Shown here piece by piece: positions 40,245-48,498 of a stretch of DNA of 56,046 nt. The notes beneath the pieces were generated by a model. The model was not told where the DNA came from and did no database searches. It was given only the letters and a program-made list of their open reading frames with translations. The DNA comes from an uncultured Granulosicoccaceae bacterium (GTDB taxonomy: Bacteria; Pseudomonadota; Gammaproteobacteria; Granulosicoccales; Granulosicoccaceae). The DNA is taken from the NCBI GenBank assembly GCA_937981955.1, contig CALJNA010000118.1, positions 1-56,046 of the forward strand, given 5' to 3'. Numbering within the stretch: the first letter of the stretch is position 1; every line of letters starts with the position of its first letter. The translations under genes were made by a program, and so were the position numbers.

Positions 40245-42122
40245 TTATTTGTTTTCAGCAAACAGCTCTACAAGCTGCCGGGTCATAACATCTGCCAGTT
40301 GAGACACATCATGAATGGTCGTGGCTCGTCGATAATATTTGCTGACATCGTGGGCAATACCAATGGCAACCAGTTCCACGTCTTCCTGGCGTTCTATACC
40401 TGACACCACGTGTCGCAGGTGTTTTTCGAGAAAGCGCCCCGGATTGGTTGACAAGGTGGAGTCATCGATGGGAGCACCGTCGGAAATCATCATTAAAATT
40501 TTTCGATGTTCAGTGCGTTGCAGTAACCGGCCGTATGCCCACTGCAAGGCTTCACCATCAATATTTTCCTTTAACAGTCCTTTGCGCATCATCAAACCCA
40601 GACTGCGTCGTGATTGACGATAAGGTACATCCGCAGACTTGTAAACGATGTGTCTTAAATCGTTAAGCCTGCCGGGGTTTGCAGGGTATCCGGCTTCCAC
40701 CCACTTTTCGCGTGACTTGCCACCCTTCCACGCAACCGTTGTGAAGCCAAGCACTTCGACCTTGACACCACAACGTTCAAGTGTTGACGCCAGAATGTCT
40801 GCTGATACCGCTGCTACTCTTATTGAGCGGCCATGCATCGAACCCGAATTGTCGAGCAACAAAGTCACCACCGTATCGCGAAAGTCCGTATCTTGTTCCT
40901 GCTTGAACGTCAGCGGTGCAAGTGGGTCAGTCAGTACGCGAGTAAGCCGCGCGCAATCGAGCTGACCTTCCTCCTGATCAAAATCCCAGCTACGTTGTTG
41001 CTGGGCAAGCAGAACACGCTGCAAGCGATTGGCAAAACGACCCACCAGTTTTTGCAAATCACCCAGATGTTGATCGAGTTGTTCACGAAGGCGGATGAGT
41101 TCCTCAGGCGGGCAGATATCGTGCGCACGAACCACTTCATCAAAGTCGGTGCAGTAAACATGATAGTCGTTACGTTCGCGTTCGTTCAGAGCGCTTTCTT
41201 TTAGTCGGCGTTGTGAACCAGGCTGTTCGGACTGATCATCGGAACCTTCGTCGGGTTCGGCCGCATCACCCGTATCCTCGGCTTCGCCTTGCTGCTCTTC
41301 GCCACTGTCAGTCTCGCTGGCATCATCCATGCCCATGTCGCTGTCATCACTGTCGCTGGCAGCATCCTGATCAGCTGTTTCTTTATCATCCGCTTCATCA
41401 GACACATCGTCATCGGCATCTGGGGAGTCACTGTCACCATGTTCAATATTGAGTCGTCTGAGTAAATCACTGAACGCCTTTGCGAAGTCGGCCTGGTGAT
41501 CGAGTTCAAAATCAGCTTCGTTGAATCCAGGGTCGACGTTTTCGCCTATCCACTCGCGCCATGGTTCGAGTGCGGCATCTGCAGCCGGTGGCAGGGAGCC
41601 GCCGAGTCTTTCTCGAACATACAACGACAATGCATGTTCGATTCCCAGACGCTGAGCTGTGTCATCGATGGCATTATTGTGTTTGTGATTGATCGCATCG
41701 TTAAGCGCTCGGTAACGCTGATCGAGAGCCGCATTCAGATTATTGGCCACCCCGTTGTAACTTTGCGCACCGAGTAGTTCGATTCGTGTTTGTTCGGCCA
41801 ATGCGAAGCAGCGCTGCGACGTATCAGTGCTCGGCTGCACGCGCTGATGCAGTTTGTTGTCGTGAAATTGCCGGTACAGTGCCAGCGAATCGCTTCGACC
41901 ACGTGTTTCATTGCGCTGTTGTTCGTTCGCATTGGCAGGAAACGCAGGCAATGTCGCCGAACTGACATCGACATCGTCAGCCTGCTCATCAAACTCAATG
42001 TTGATCCCTGGGTCTTGCGCTATGGCACGCGCGCACGCTGTAGTCGATTGTTTAAAATCGGTTGCGTTACGTTCCGCCTGCTTAACCAGCTGCGAATGAT
42101 CTGCCGGTCTCTCAGCTGGCAT
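40245..42122 (-). CDS. cobT: CobT, VWA subunit of the CobNST-type cobaltochelatase
   Basis: 625 aa, the usual CobT length. N-terminal domain about 1-200, then a very acidic Asp/Glu/Ser linker (about 215-305), then a VWA domain with the MIDAS motif [14 protein letters not shown] (about residue 430) and [15 protein letters not shown]. CobT partners CobS as the AAA+/VWA pair that drives metal insertion by CobN. CobN and other B12 genes are absent from the window, so the pair may serve another client. ATG 42122 lies inside the CobS end (11-base overlap); the longer frame starts with TTG. Confidence 0.9.
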   Translation of the reverse strand: MPAERPADHSQLVKQAERNATDFKQSTTACARAIAQDPGINIEFDEQADDVDVSSATLPAFPANANEQQRNETRGRSDSLALYRQFHDNKLHQRVQPSTDTSQRCFALAEQTRIELLGAQSYNGVANNLNAALDQRYRALNDAINHKHNNAIDDTAQRLGIEHALSLYVRERLGGSLPPAADAALEPWREWIGENVDPGFNEADFELDHQADFAKAFSDLLRRLNIEHGDSDSPDADDDVSDEADDKETADQDAASDSDDSDMGMDDASETDSGEEQQGEAEDTGDAAEPDEGSDDQSEQPGSQRRLKESALNERERNDYHVYCTDFDEVVRAHDICPPEELIRLREQLDQHLGDLQKLVGRFANRLQRVLLAQQQRSWDFDQEEGQLDCARLTRVLTDPLAPLTFKQEQDTDFRDTVVTLLLDNSGSMHGRSIRVAAVSADILASTLERCGVKVEVLGFTTVAWKGGKSREKWVEAGYPANPGRLNDLRHIVYKSADVPYRQSRRSLGLMMRKGLLKENIDGEALQWAYGRLLQRTEHRKILMMISDGAPIDDSTLSTNPGRFLEKHLRHVVSGIERQEDVELVAIGIAHDVSKYYRRATTIHDVSQLADVMTRQLVELFAENK

Positions 42123-43098
42123 CTGCCGGAGGTAACTCTTCGCCAAACACCCGTTGATACAACTCGCTTATAAGCGCTCTTTCCGCCGGATCGCACTTGT
42201 TTAAAAATACCATTTCAAACGACAGTGCGGGATCTTTGAAAAAGGTCAGATTCTGAGTCCAGGTGATGACCGTTCGCGGACTCATGACAGTGGCCAAATC
42301 GCCGTTCTTGAATGCGTTTCGGCTCAGGTTTGCCAGTGACACCATGTTACGAACCAGTTCCTCGCCTTCCTTGTTTTGTAAATGTGGTGCTTTTGCCAAA
42401 ACGACTTTCTCTTCCTGCTCCGCGGGCAGATAGTTCAGTACTGTGGTGATATTCCATCGGTCCATTTGTGCCTGATTAATTTGCTGCGTGCCGTGATACA
42501 AGCCGGTGGTATCACCCAGACCGACTGTGTTAGCTGTAGCAAAAAATCGGAAAGCCGGATGTGGAGACAGCACCCGACTCTGATCGAGCAGGGTTAGCTT
42601 GCCGGTTGATTCGAGCACACGCTGGATAACAAACATGACATCCGGTCTGCCGGCATCGTACTCATCAAATACCAGAGCGACATTTCTCTGGTAAGACCAC
42701 GGCAGAATGCCGTCCTGAAATTCGGTTACCTGTTTTCCATCCTGCAAAACGATCGCGTCTTTGCCGATAAGATCGATACGGCTAACGTGACTGTCAAGAT
42801 TGATACGCAGGCAAGGCCAGTTCAAGCGCGCGGCGACCTGTTCCACGTGTGTGGATTTACCGGTACCGTGGAACCCACTGATCAACACGCGCCAGTCGTT
42901 GGCAAACCCGGACAATATCGCAAGCGTGGTGCGTTTATCAAAAATATAGGTGTCATCAAATTCCGGCACCCGTTCGGTCCGGTCGCTAAAGGCAGGCACT
43001 TCTATGTCAACATCGAGCCCAAAAACCTCACGCACAGATACGGTGGTATCAGGCACAGGGCTCAGTAAATCGGCTTTGGCTTGGTTATCGTCGAGCAT
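42112..43098 (-). CDS. cobS: CobS, AAA+ (MoxR-type) ATPase subunit
   Basis: 328 aa, matching CobS. The AAA+ core has Walker [11 protein letters not shown] (about residue 76), Walker [14 protein letters not shown], sensor-1 [19 protein letters not shown] and the N-terminal pattern [16 protein letters not shown]. With CobT it forms the energy-coupling part of the cobaltochelatase. ATG 43098 gives the family N-terminus; the frame is open upstream for 39 more codons with no recognisable content. It is divergent from the primase/HAD gene, 148 bases between starts. Confidence 0.9.
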   Translation of the reverse strand: MLDDNQAKADLLSPVPDTTVSVREVFGLDVDIEVPAFSDRTERVPEFDDTYIFDKRTTLAILSGFANDWRVLISGFHGTGKSTHVEQVAARLNWPCLRINLDSHVSRIDLIGKDAIVLQDGKQVTEFQDGILPWSYQRNVALVFDEYDAGRPDVMFVIQRVLESTGKLTLLDQSRVLSPHPAFRFFATANTVGLGDTTGLYHGTQQINQAQMDRWNITTVLNYLPAEQEEKVVLAKAPHLQNKEGEELVRNMVSLANLSRNAFKNGDLATVMSPRTVITWTQNLTFFKDPALSFEMVFLNKCDPAERALISELYQRVFGEELPPADAS

Positions 43099-43246
43099 GT
43101 AAATGTAGGCTCTAATATCTGAAGAAAACAACATCCTACACGCAGCGGCTTGCCGTGTGGTTGTTCCGTTGTAAAAGACGTCGAAAAATGTGAAGTTCAC
43201 AATTTTAAATCGCATCGAACAGGTCGCTCACATACAATACCCGCCC

Positions 43247-44521
43247 ATGGCCAGCACACATGAAATCATTGGAGAGGAGTGGCGCGAGCGGGCGACCGAA
43301 CTGGCAGATTGGGCCGCCTTGCGGCTCATTAACAGAAAGGATGTGTGGGGACAATACTCGGTGCCCACGCCCAGTGAACGGCGTGAAACAGGCAGAACCT
43401 ACAAAGCCATGACGCTGCCAGCCAAGGCACAACGCGGTGGAGACAAGGTCACCCTTGATAAGCTCACGCGGCATTTCGCCAGCCGCCGTTTACGAAAACC
43501 GCAACTGATCGGCCTGCATGCGAAATCAGCCGATGCCACCAGCCGCTGGTTCGGGCTGGATATCGATTGCCACGAACCGGATGCTACTGGAGCACAAGAT
43601 CTGGCGCGACGCAATCTGAACGCGGTGGTTACCTGGCATAGAAAACTCCAGAACATGGGTTATGACCCGCTACTTTTTGACTCGAACGGCGCCGGCGGTT
43701 TCCACTTGTGGGTACTGTTCGCGCAACCTGCCCCTACCTCGGACGTGTTCGAGTTTGCCCAGTGGCTTATCTCCGACTGGGAAGCCCTGCAACTGGAAAA
43801 ACTCCCTGAGACATTTCCAAAAGCCGTCAAAGAAGAAAGCCTCGGGTCCTGGTTCAGGTTGCCAGGATTGCATCACACCCGCGACCACTACTCGTCAGTC
43901 TGGGTAGGCGATGATGGGCTGGATGAACCCTGGCTAAACGGGCATGCGGCAATCGATACCATGCTCGCCAACGTACCAGGGCCATCTCCGGTAATACCAG
44001 GCTCTGATATGTTTGAAAACCCGCATATTAAAAAACCGCATTCTGCAGTCAAGCGCGCCTCTGTAATAGCGGATGCAGAACCAGGCAACATCCCACCGCC
44101 CCGAACCGATCGAACGTTTCAAACGTCAAATCGACCAAAAGTGTGTGTAGATCTTGATGGTGTGTTGGCTGCAAGAGTTGAAGGCAGGGCAATCGGACCA
44201 CCGATAGACGGTGCCGTTGAATTTACCAGAGAGCTGGCAGCGCGAGCCGAGGTCATCATTTTTACAGCCCGCTTCTCAACAACCAGTGGAAAGCCCCAAA
44301 GCCAGGAACAGATCAACTCGCTGGAAAAACGCATTGCCAAATGGCTCGATGCGCACGGCTTTCGATACGATTCAATAAACACCACGCAAGCCAAACCAAT
44401 CGCGTCGGCCTATGTTGATGATCGCGCCATCAGTTGCCAACCTTTGAAAATGGGCATGGCTGAATTCGATTCGGCACTAGATCGCATTGATTCACTCTGT
44501 CACTTTGATCAGAATCACTAA
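43247..44521 (+). CDS. Archaeo-eukaryotic primase-like domain fused to a HAD hydrolase-like domain
   Basis: 424 aa. Residues about 40-235 match the AEP primase fold: motif I WFGLDIDCHE (Asp105, Asp107), motif II LLFDSNGAGGFHLWVLF (Ser146, His153) and then GSWFRLPGLHHTRD. This is closest to the AEP domains of TOTE-type conflict systems and PrimPols. After a linker, residues about 298-420 hold a HAD-like domain: nucleophile VDLDGVL (Asp302, Asp304), IFTARF (motif II Thr) and AYVDDRA (motif IV). I know no described protein with this exact fusion. First gene of a three-gene operon. ATG 43247 chosen; an upstream start would overlap the CobS promoter. Confidence 0.75.
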   Translation: MASTHEIIGEEWRERATELADWAALRLINRKDVWGQYSVPTPSERRETGRTYKAMTLPAKAQRGGDKVTLDKLTRHFASRRLRKPQLIGLHAKSADATSRWFGLDIDCHEPDATGAQDLARRNLNAVVTWHRKLQNMGYDPLLFDSNGAGGFHLWVLFAQPAPTSDVFEFAQWLISDWEALQLEKLPETFPKAVKEESLGSWFRLPGLHHTRDHYSSVWVGDDGLDEPWLNGHAAIDTMLANVPGPSPVIPGSDMFENPHIKKPHSAVKRASVIADAEPGNIPPPRTDRTFQTSNRPKVCVDLDGVLAARVEGRAIGPPIDGAVEFTRELAARAEVIIFTARFSTTSGKPQSQEQINSLEKRIAKWLDAHGFRYDSINTTQAKPIASAYVDDRAISCQPLKMGMAEFDSALDRIDSLCHFDQNH

Positions 44522-44547
44522 ATGAACAGGCGGGACAAATAAACAGC

Positions 44548-45174
44548 ATGGCACGCTCTCTCTCATTCAAAATCGAAAATGCAACCTTCGATGCAGAAAT
44601 TATCAAGGTCGATCGATCACATTTGTATGGCACAGTGAACATAGAAACGGCCGACATGGAAGGCAAGCGATGTGGTGTTGCGACACTGGCAGTCGATGGA
44701 AAAACAGTCATTCCAAAAGGTGGTACGGCGCTTGGTTATATAAACCCTGACGGTGAATGGGTGAGCCGCAATCAACTACAGCCGGTAAACCTTGATGGTG
44801 AACCAATTGAAGAAGTTGAGTCCAGTTTCGATCAACCTATTGAGCTCAGCAAAAAATGTGATGTGAATACCTATCTTGATCACAGCGTTCGGCTTGTGTA
44901 CCGGCTAAATCCTGAAGCTGCGTTTCCTACTGAGTTACTGGATGAACTAAAAGCCGGCGTTTTGTATCAATTCGGATTCAGCTATCGTGGCGGCGTAGGC
45001 TATGACCCTGCATTCATTCTGAGTGATGAAGACGATAATGTGTGGATGATGGTAACCACCGAGAATGCCATTGGGTCTGTTGGCCTGGAACAGGCAGCAG
45101 TGTGTGTGGGTGAAAATCTCGACGAAGATTCCGATGATGACGAATCTTCGGCCATCGACTTCGGTATGCTTTAG
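44548..45174 (+). CDS. Unrecognised 208-aa protein
   Basis: I do not recognise it. It begins MARSLSFKIENATFDAEIIK and looks beta-rich, with conserved-looking turns (DGKTVIPKGGTALGY, YINPDGEWVSRNQL, QFGFSYRGGVGYDPAF). There is no signal or membrane segment. The last 20 residues are acidic (ENLDEDSDDDESSAIDFGML). It lies 26 bases after the primase/HAD gene and 10 before the next gene, so all three are probably one operon. The DGExV...L pattern has a faint resemblance to bacterial Ku cores, which is untested and may be chance. Confidence 0.6.
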   Translation: MARSLSFKIENATFDAEIIKVDRSHLYGTVNIETADMEGKRCGVATLAVDGKTVIPKGGTALGYINPDGEWVSRNQLQPVNLDGEPIEEVESSFDQPIELSKKCDVNTYLDHSVRLVYRLNPEAAFPTELLDELKAGVLYQFGFSYRGGVGYDPAFILSDEDDNVWMMVTTENAIGSVGLEQAAVCVGENLDEDSDDDESSAIDFGML

Positions 45175-45184
45175 GAGAGGGCTC

Positions 45185-45895
45185 ATGCCAAACATTAATC
45201 TGTCAGACAAACGCAATCGTGATGCGGTTGTCAAAGCCGAAAGTGTCAGCGTTGATGACCCGGTTCGTTATTTGGGGCCCAAAGGCGGACAAACCTATAC
45301 ACGTCGAATACTGAAAAGTACCACAGAGCATGATTACGAGACGCTACAAGAAAAATTTGGCGAACCTGAAAGCATCAGTCAGGCACTAATCGACGGCGAT
45401 CCTGAAGTTGACACGGAACGCTTCGGTCAATTTTTGTGGAATACCAGCAAAGTATTTATTAACCCTGATGAAGAATTGGTATTCCGCGTTAAACAAACTG
45501 AAGTCGTCAGGGATACCAACGGAAAACTGATCACCAAACGTCATCGCGAAAGCGAGGAACCCAACGTGGATAGTGATATACCGTTACGCTGGACGGGAAA
45601 GCTGATACCAAAAGCACAAGCGATTCGGCGATATGTTTTTACCACAAAACTGCAGGTTGTTCATATCAATGGACTGACCTATGATTTTCTGTATGCGATG
45701 GCCGAGGAACTTCACAAAGAAAACAGTTTGCTGTTGCTTGGTGCTGGCGCTGACGGCAAAGCACCTTTGATATTCAGGCGTGGCTCTATCCCCTATCGCG
45801 CATTTCTCGAAGGACGAATCGCCAACAAACGATACACTCTTTTACTACACCTGAGTAATATGGAACTTAAACGCAGGGTATCGAATCGCTCCTGA
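45185..45895 (+). CDS. Unrecognised 236-aa protein
   Basis: No family recognised. The N-terminal half is acidic and polar; the C-terminal half has a hydrophobic core (NSLLLLGAGADGKAPLIFRR and RYTLLLHLSNMELKRRV). No signal peptide or membrane segment is seen. Start ATG 45185 has AGGAGAGG nine bases upstream, a strong site which itself overlaps the previous stop (TAGGAG). Last gene of the operon; transcription should stop at the hairpin at 46016. Confidence 0.6.
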   Translation: MPNINLSDKRNRDAVVKAESVSVDDPVRYLGPKGGQTYTRRILKSTTEHDYETLQEKFGEPESISQALIDGDPEVDTERFGQFLWNTSKVFINPDEELVFRVKQTEVVRDTNGKLITKRHRESEEPNVDSDIPLRWTGKLIPKAQAIRRYVFTTKLQVVHINGLTYDFLYAMAEELHKENSLLLLGAGADGKAPLIFRRGSIPYRAFLEGRIANKRYTLLLHLSNMELKRRVSNRS

Positions 45896-46015
45896 GCGCG
45901 GTGTCGATTGATTGAACCGCCATTCACATACATGTGCACTTAAATTCAATGCGTAGATAACAAACATGTACTACGGGCATAAATACACTACGCCATAAAT
46001 AGGATTCGCCGCACA

Positions 46016-46049
46016 AAAAAGGCTGACCCTTTTACAAGTCAGCCTTTTT
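46016..46049. terminator. Bidirectional terminator
   Basis: A 12-bp perfect stem AAAAAGGCTGAC / GTCAGCCTTTTT with a ten-base loop sits between convergent genes. T-runs follow on both strands (five on plus, six on minus), so it should end both the primase operon and the repeat lipoprotein gene. Confidence 0.85.
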
Positions 46050-46079
46050 CTCAGGTAAGCAATGCTACCGCTTCAGCAC

Positions 46080-47018
46080 TTATACTTCATTGCTATCAAT
46101 CAAAATACACTGTGATGTGCCAAAAGATTCACCGAAAATACCGAAATCACCAACGCTAAAACTGTCGTTGCCAGTTTGAATAGAGCCGAGTCTGAAAATC
46201 TCCTGCTCACTTGTTCCATCACTAGCGTACGTAACTAAGTCATCTCCGCTGAGTTCCCAGGAAGACAATGGTAAGCCGGTAATATCTCCGTTCTCATCAC
46301 TGAAGAACGCCAATCCTGTTTCGTCGGCAAAGAAAGAGAACAAGACCACATCGTTATCAACGAAACAGCCCCACAAAAATCTTACGTCATTTTCATCGCG
46401 AAATGCAGGTGCCGTAACAAAGTAGTTTGCATCAAGCGAACTTCCAGTTTCTGGCGTATCTTCAACATCAGTTAATCGACAGCGGTTTGTTTCTATGAAT
46501 TGATTGGCCTGATACTGATCCGCTGTGAACTCGAACAAGGAAACAAAGTTGAAATTTCTGAGGTCGACTTGAATGTCCAGATCGACCAGGTAAATGTCGA
46601 TTATGCCGTTAGTGTTCTCTTCCCAGGTTAGTAAAGAATCACTTTCTGAATTACTAAACAACCCGTTTCCATTGTCAGACATCGCAAACTGGAAAAATGA
46701 ACTGTCACTACCGTCAGCAGAGCAATCCCAATAATTCTCCGGGTCACCATTTGCAGCGAAATCATTAACCACCATATCTGCTACAGGAGACTGAGTGCTT
46801 GTTCCTGTTCCTGTTCCTGTTCCAGTTCCACCGCCAATGTCAGTTCCGGTTCCGGTTCCGGTTCCGGTTCCAGTTCCAGTTCCAGTTCCAGTTCCAGTTC
46901 CAGTCTGGTTTCCAGTCAATTCTTGTGTGTTAACCGGCGTACTGGGAGTCGATGAGGAAGACTCGAGACAGCCGCTTAAAAGGAAGGCGGTGGCGGCTAG
47001 AGCAATCGTTAATTTCAT
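46080..47018 (-). CDS. Lipoprotein with Gly-Thr repeat stalk
   Basis: 312 aa. Lipoprotein signal MKLTIALAATAFLLSGC; Cys17 is the lipidation site. Residues about 39-75 are (Gly-Thr)n repeats, probably a flexible stalk. The C-terminal 220 residues contain two similar segments of beta strands with paired Cys (NYWDCSADGSDSSFFQFAMS... and FLWGCFVDNDVVLFSFFADE), suggesting an internally duplicated domain. No known family is recognised. Start ATG 47018 has AGGAG ten bases upstream. Convergent with the primase operon, divergent from the protease gene. Confidence 0.75.
   Translation of the reverse strand: MKLTIALAATAFLLSGCLESSSSTPSTPVNTQELTGNQTGTGTGTGTGTGTGTGTGTGTDIGGGTGTGTGTGTSTQSPVADMVVNDFAANGDPENYWDCSADGSDSSFFQFAMSDNGNGLFSNSESDSLLTWEENTNGIIDIYLVDLDIQVDLRNFNFVSLFEFTADQYQANQFIETNRCRLTDVEDTPETGSSLDANYFVTAPAFRDENDVRFLWGCFVDNDVVLFSFFADETGLAFFSDENGDITGLPLSSWELSGDDLVTYASDGTSEQEIFRLGSIQTGNDSFSVGDFGIFGESFGTSQCILIDSNEV
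46801..46902 (-). repeat. Hexanucleotide repeat tract coding Gly-Thr
   Basis: Two blocks of the six-base unit GTTCCN (plus strand): five units at 46801-46830 and ten at 46843-46902, split by 12 bases. Third positions form runs (three T, then A; four G, then six A), as expected when repeats expand by slippage. The unit is a multiple of three, so length changes alter the stalk and not the frame. Confidence 0.92.
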
Positions 47019-47414
47019 TATTCTTAATCTCCTATAGATTGGACAAAAGTTAATTAACACCGCTCTACCAAAAAGTTTCACGGCTTATTTAACTTAACGC
47101 ACTGCTATCCGACGTTTAACAAACAAATGTCCAAAGTCTCGATATTCGTCCTGATGTGGCGGATACATACAAAGTATGTCAAATATCATTTCCAGATGCT
47201 CTAAAAAGTTTCACCGTGACATTGCGCTGTTAACGGACATTGAGACGCTCGTCTCACTGCTCGCCCTAGAATAGCCAGATTATGCCGTAGCAATGCGGAA
47301 AACTAGACCAAAGTACAGCACTTTGGTCATAGCGCCCACCTGTCAAAACTTGCGATACCGTTCGTTATTCCTGCTGTAGGGGCATCAGAGCTCGCGCAAA
47401 CACTAATCGGGTGA
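47019..47414. other. Divergent regulatory region upstream of the protease gene
   Basis: No gene seen. It contains a direct repeat AAAAAGTTTCAC (47070-47081 and 47203-47214), palindromes ACATAC-aaa-GTATGT (47165-47179) and TGAGACG-ct-CGTCTCA (47241-47256), and the longer inverted repeat at 47306-47328. On the minus strand the direct repeat reads GTGAAACTTTTT, partly like an alternative sigma-factor -35, but no paired -10 is clear. Confidence 0.5.
47306..47328. promoter_or_regulatory. Perfect 9-bp inverted repeat, possible operator
   Basis: GACCAAAGT-acagc-ACTTTGGTC, about 87 bases before the protease ATG. No T-run follows, so it is not a terminator. Size and symmetry fit a dimeric regulator site or a 5' UTR hairpin. 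Confidence 0.5.
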
Positions 47415-48476
47415 ATGAACATGAAGCATCATTTGAATAAAATTTTGACGGTAGCGTTGTTCGGCACATGCATCTCATCACCCACTGTACAGGCAGATGT
47501 TCAAACCTTTATAACTGGAGGAGACAGCATCGCGATAGACCGGCTGCCATCCACGGTCGCCCTGCTTAATGAGAGGATGCTTGAGATGACTGGCTCTGCA
47601 TACCGAGCCCAGTTTTGTGGTGGTACATTACTTAGCGATCATTGGGTGCTAACAGCCGCACATTGCGTTGTTAATGAAGAAGGTGTGCATAGCGAACCGG
47701 CAGAAATATCAGTTCTGGCCGGTTCAGACAATCTTGAGTACCCGAATTTCGAACCTATAGCAGTGACGCGAATAGTGACTCACGAAGATTATCGAAGTAC
47801 AACATTCGGCGACGATATCGCGCTGTTGAAACTGGCAGAACCCGCACCCGCAACAGCAGCGTTATTAAACGAAAAAGTTATCACCAGCGACCAACGAGCC
47901 TATATCGCTGGCTGGGGCTGGCTTGATTACGCAGCCAGCCCGTCCACAGCAGAGCGCCCCAGGCAACTGCAAATGGCACAGGTACGTACACTCACCGCGC
48001 AGGATTGTACTCACGCTGGAGGGCAGTTCGCTATGGTTGAACACAGCAAACAATTTTGCGCCGAAGCGCTGATTAGAGACGGGTCAAGAGAAAACCAGGC
48101 CAGTACCTGCTTTGGTGATTACGGTGGCCCGATCTATACAATAGATAATCAAAATATGCTCAGATTGGCTGGTATTTCAAGTCTGGCAGCAGCCTGCGGC
48201 CGGCTCGATTTGCCCGGGATCTACACCAACGTGCTGCACTACTCGGCGTGGATAAGTCAGCAAATGGATGAGGCAACGACGATCTCGTCCAATATGAACA
48301 ACAGTAATTCGGGGAATGACGATACGACTAACCGCAGATCGGCCAACGCTCCAGTGAGCACACAGCCCGAATTCCAGCGTTTAACGGCCACAGGGAGCAC
48401 AGGATGTGTGTTTTTGCCATTGTTATTCGTTATGTTGTTTTTGCGCAGTCATACTCGCTTACGCAAGTGCCAGTAA
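47415..48476 (+). CDS. Trypsin-fold (S1) protein lacking the catalytic serine
   Basis: 353 aa. Signal peptide 1-27 (ending TVQA). The S1 domain spans about 33-285 with CGGTLLSDHWVLTAAHC (His83) and DDIALLKL (Asp134), but the serine motif GDSGGP reads CFGDYGGPI, so Tyr236 replaces the nucleophile. It should be proteolytically dead, unless this is a sequencing error (TAC versus TCC). A polar linker then leads to a C-terminal tail GSTGCVFLPLLFVMLFL plus Arg/Lys residues, resembling GlyGly-CTERM-type sorting signals. The stop is 22 bases before the caspase start. Confidence 0.88.
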   Translation: MNMKHHLNKILTVALFGTCISSPTVQADVQTFITGGDSIAIDRLPSTVALLNERMLEMTGSAYRAQFCGGTLLSDHWVLTAAHCVVNEEGVHSEPAEISVLAGSDNLEYPNFEPIAVTRIVTHEDYRSTTFGDDIALLKLAEPAPATAALLNEKVITSDQRAYIAGWGWLDYAASPSTAERPRQLQMAQVRTLTAQDCTHAGGQFAMVEHSKQFCAEALIRDGSRENQASTCFGDYGGPIYTIDNQNMLRLAGISSLAAACGRLDLPGIYTNVLHYSAWISQQMDEATTISSNMNNSNSGNDDTTNRRSANAPVSTQPEFQRLTATGSTGCVFLPLLFVMLFLRSHTRLRKCQ

Positions 48477-48498
48477 GTTGCTAAAGTCCGCCACTGGT

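Noticed and set aside
40245..43098. Reading cobS/cobT as a MoxR-VWA defence system
   Set aside because: Lengths and key segments match true CobS and CobT, so the metabolic family name is the safer call.
44548..45174. Ku-like identity for the 208-aa protein
   Set aside because: Only scattered residues agree; not strong enough to annotate. Kept as a check in the findings.
46801..46902. Hexanucleotide tract as an on/off phase-variation switch
   Set aside because: The unit is six bases and stays in frame, so gain or loss cannot cause a frameshift.
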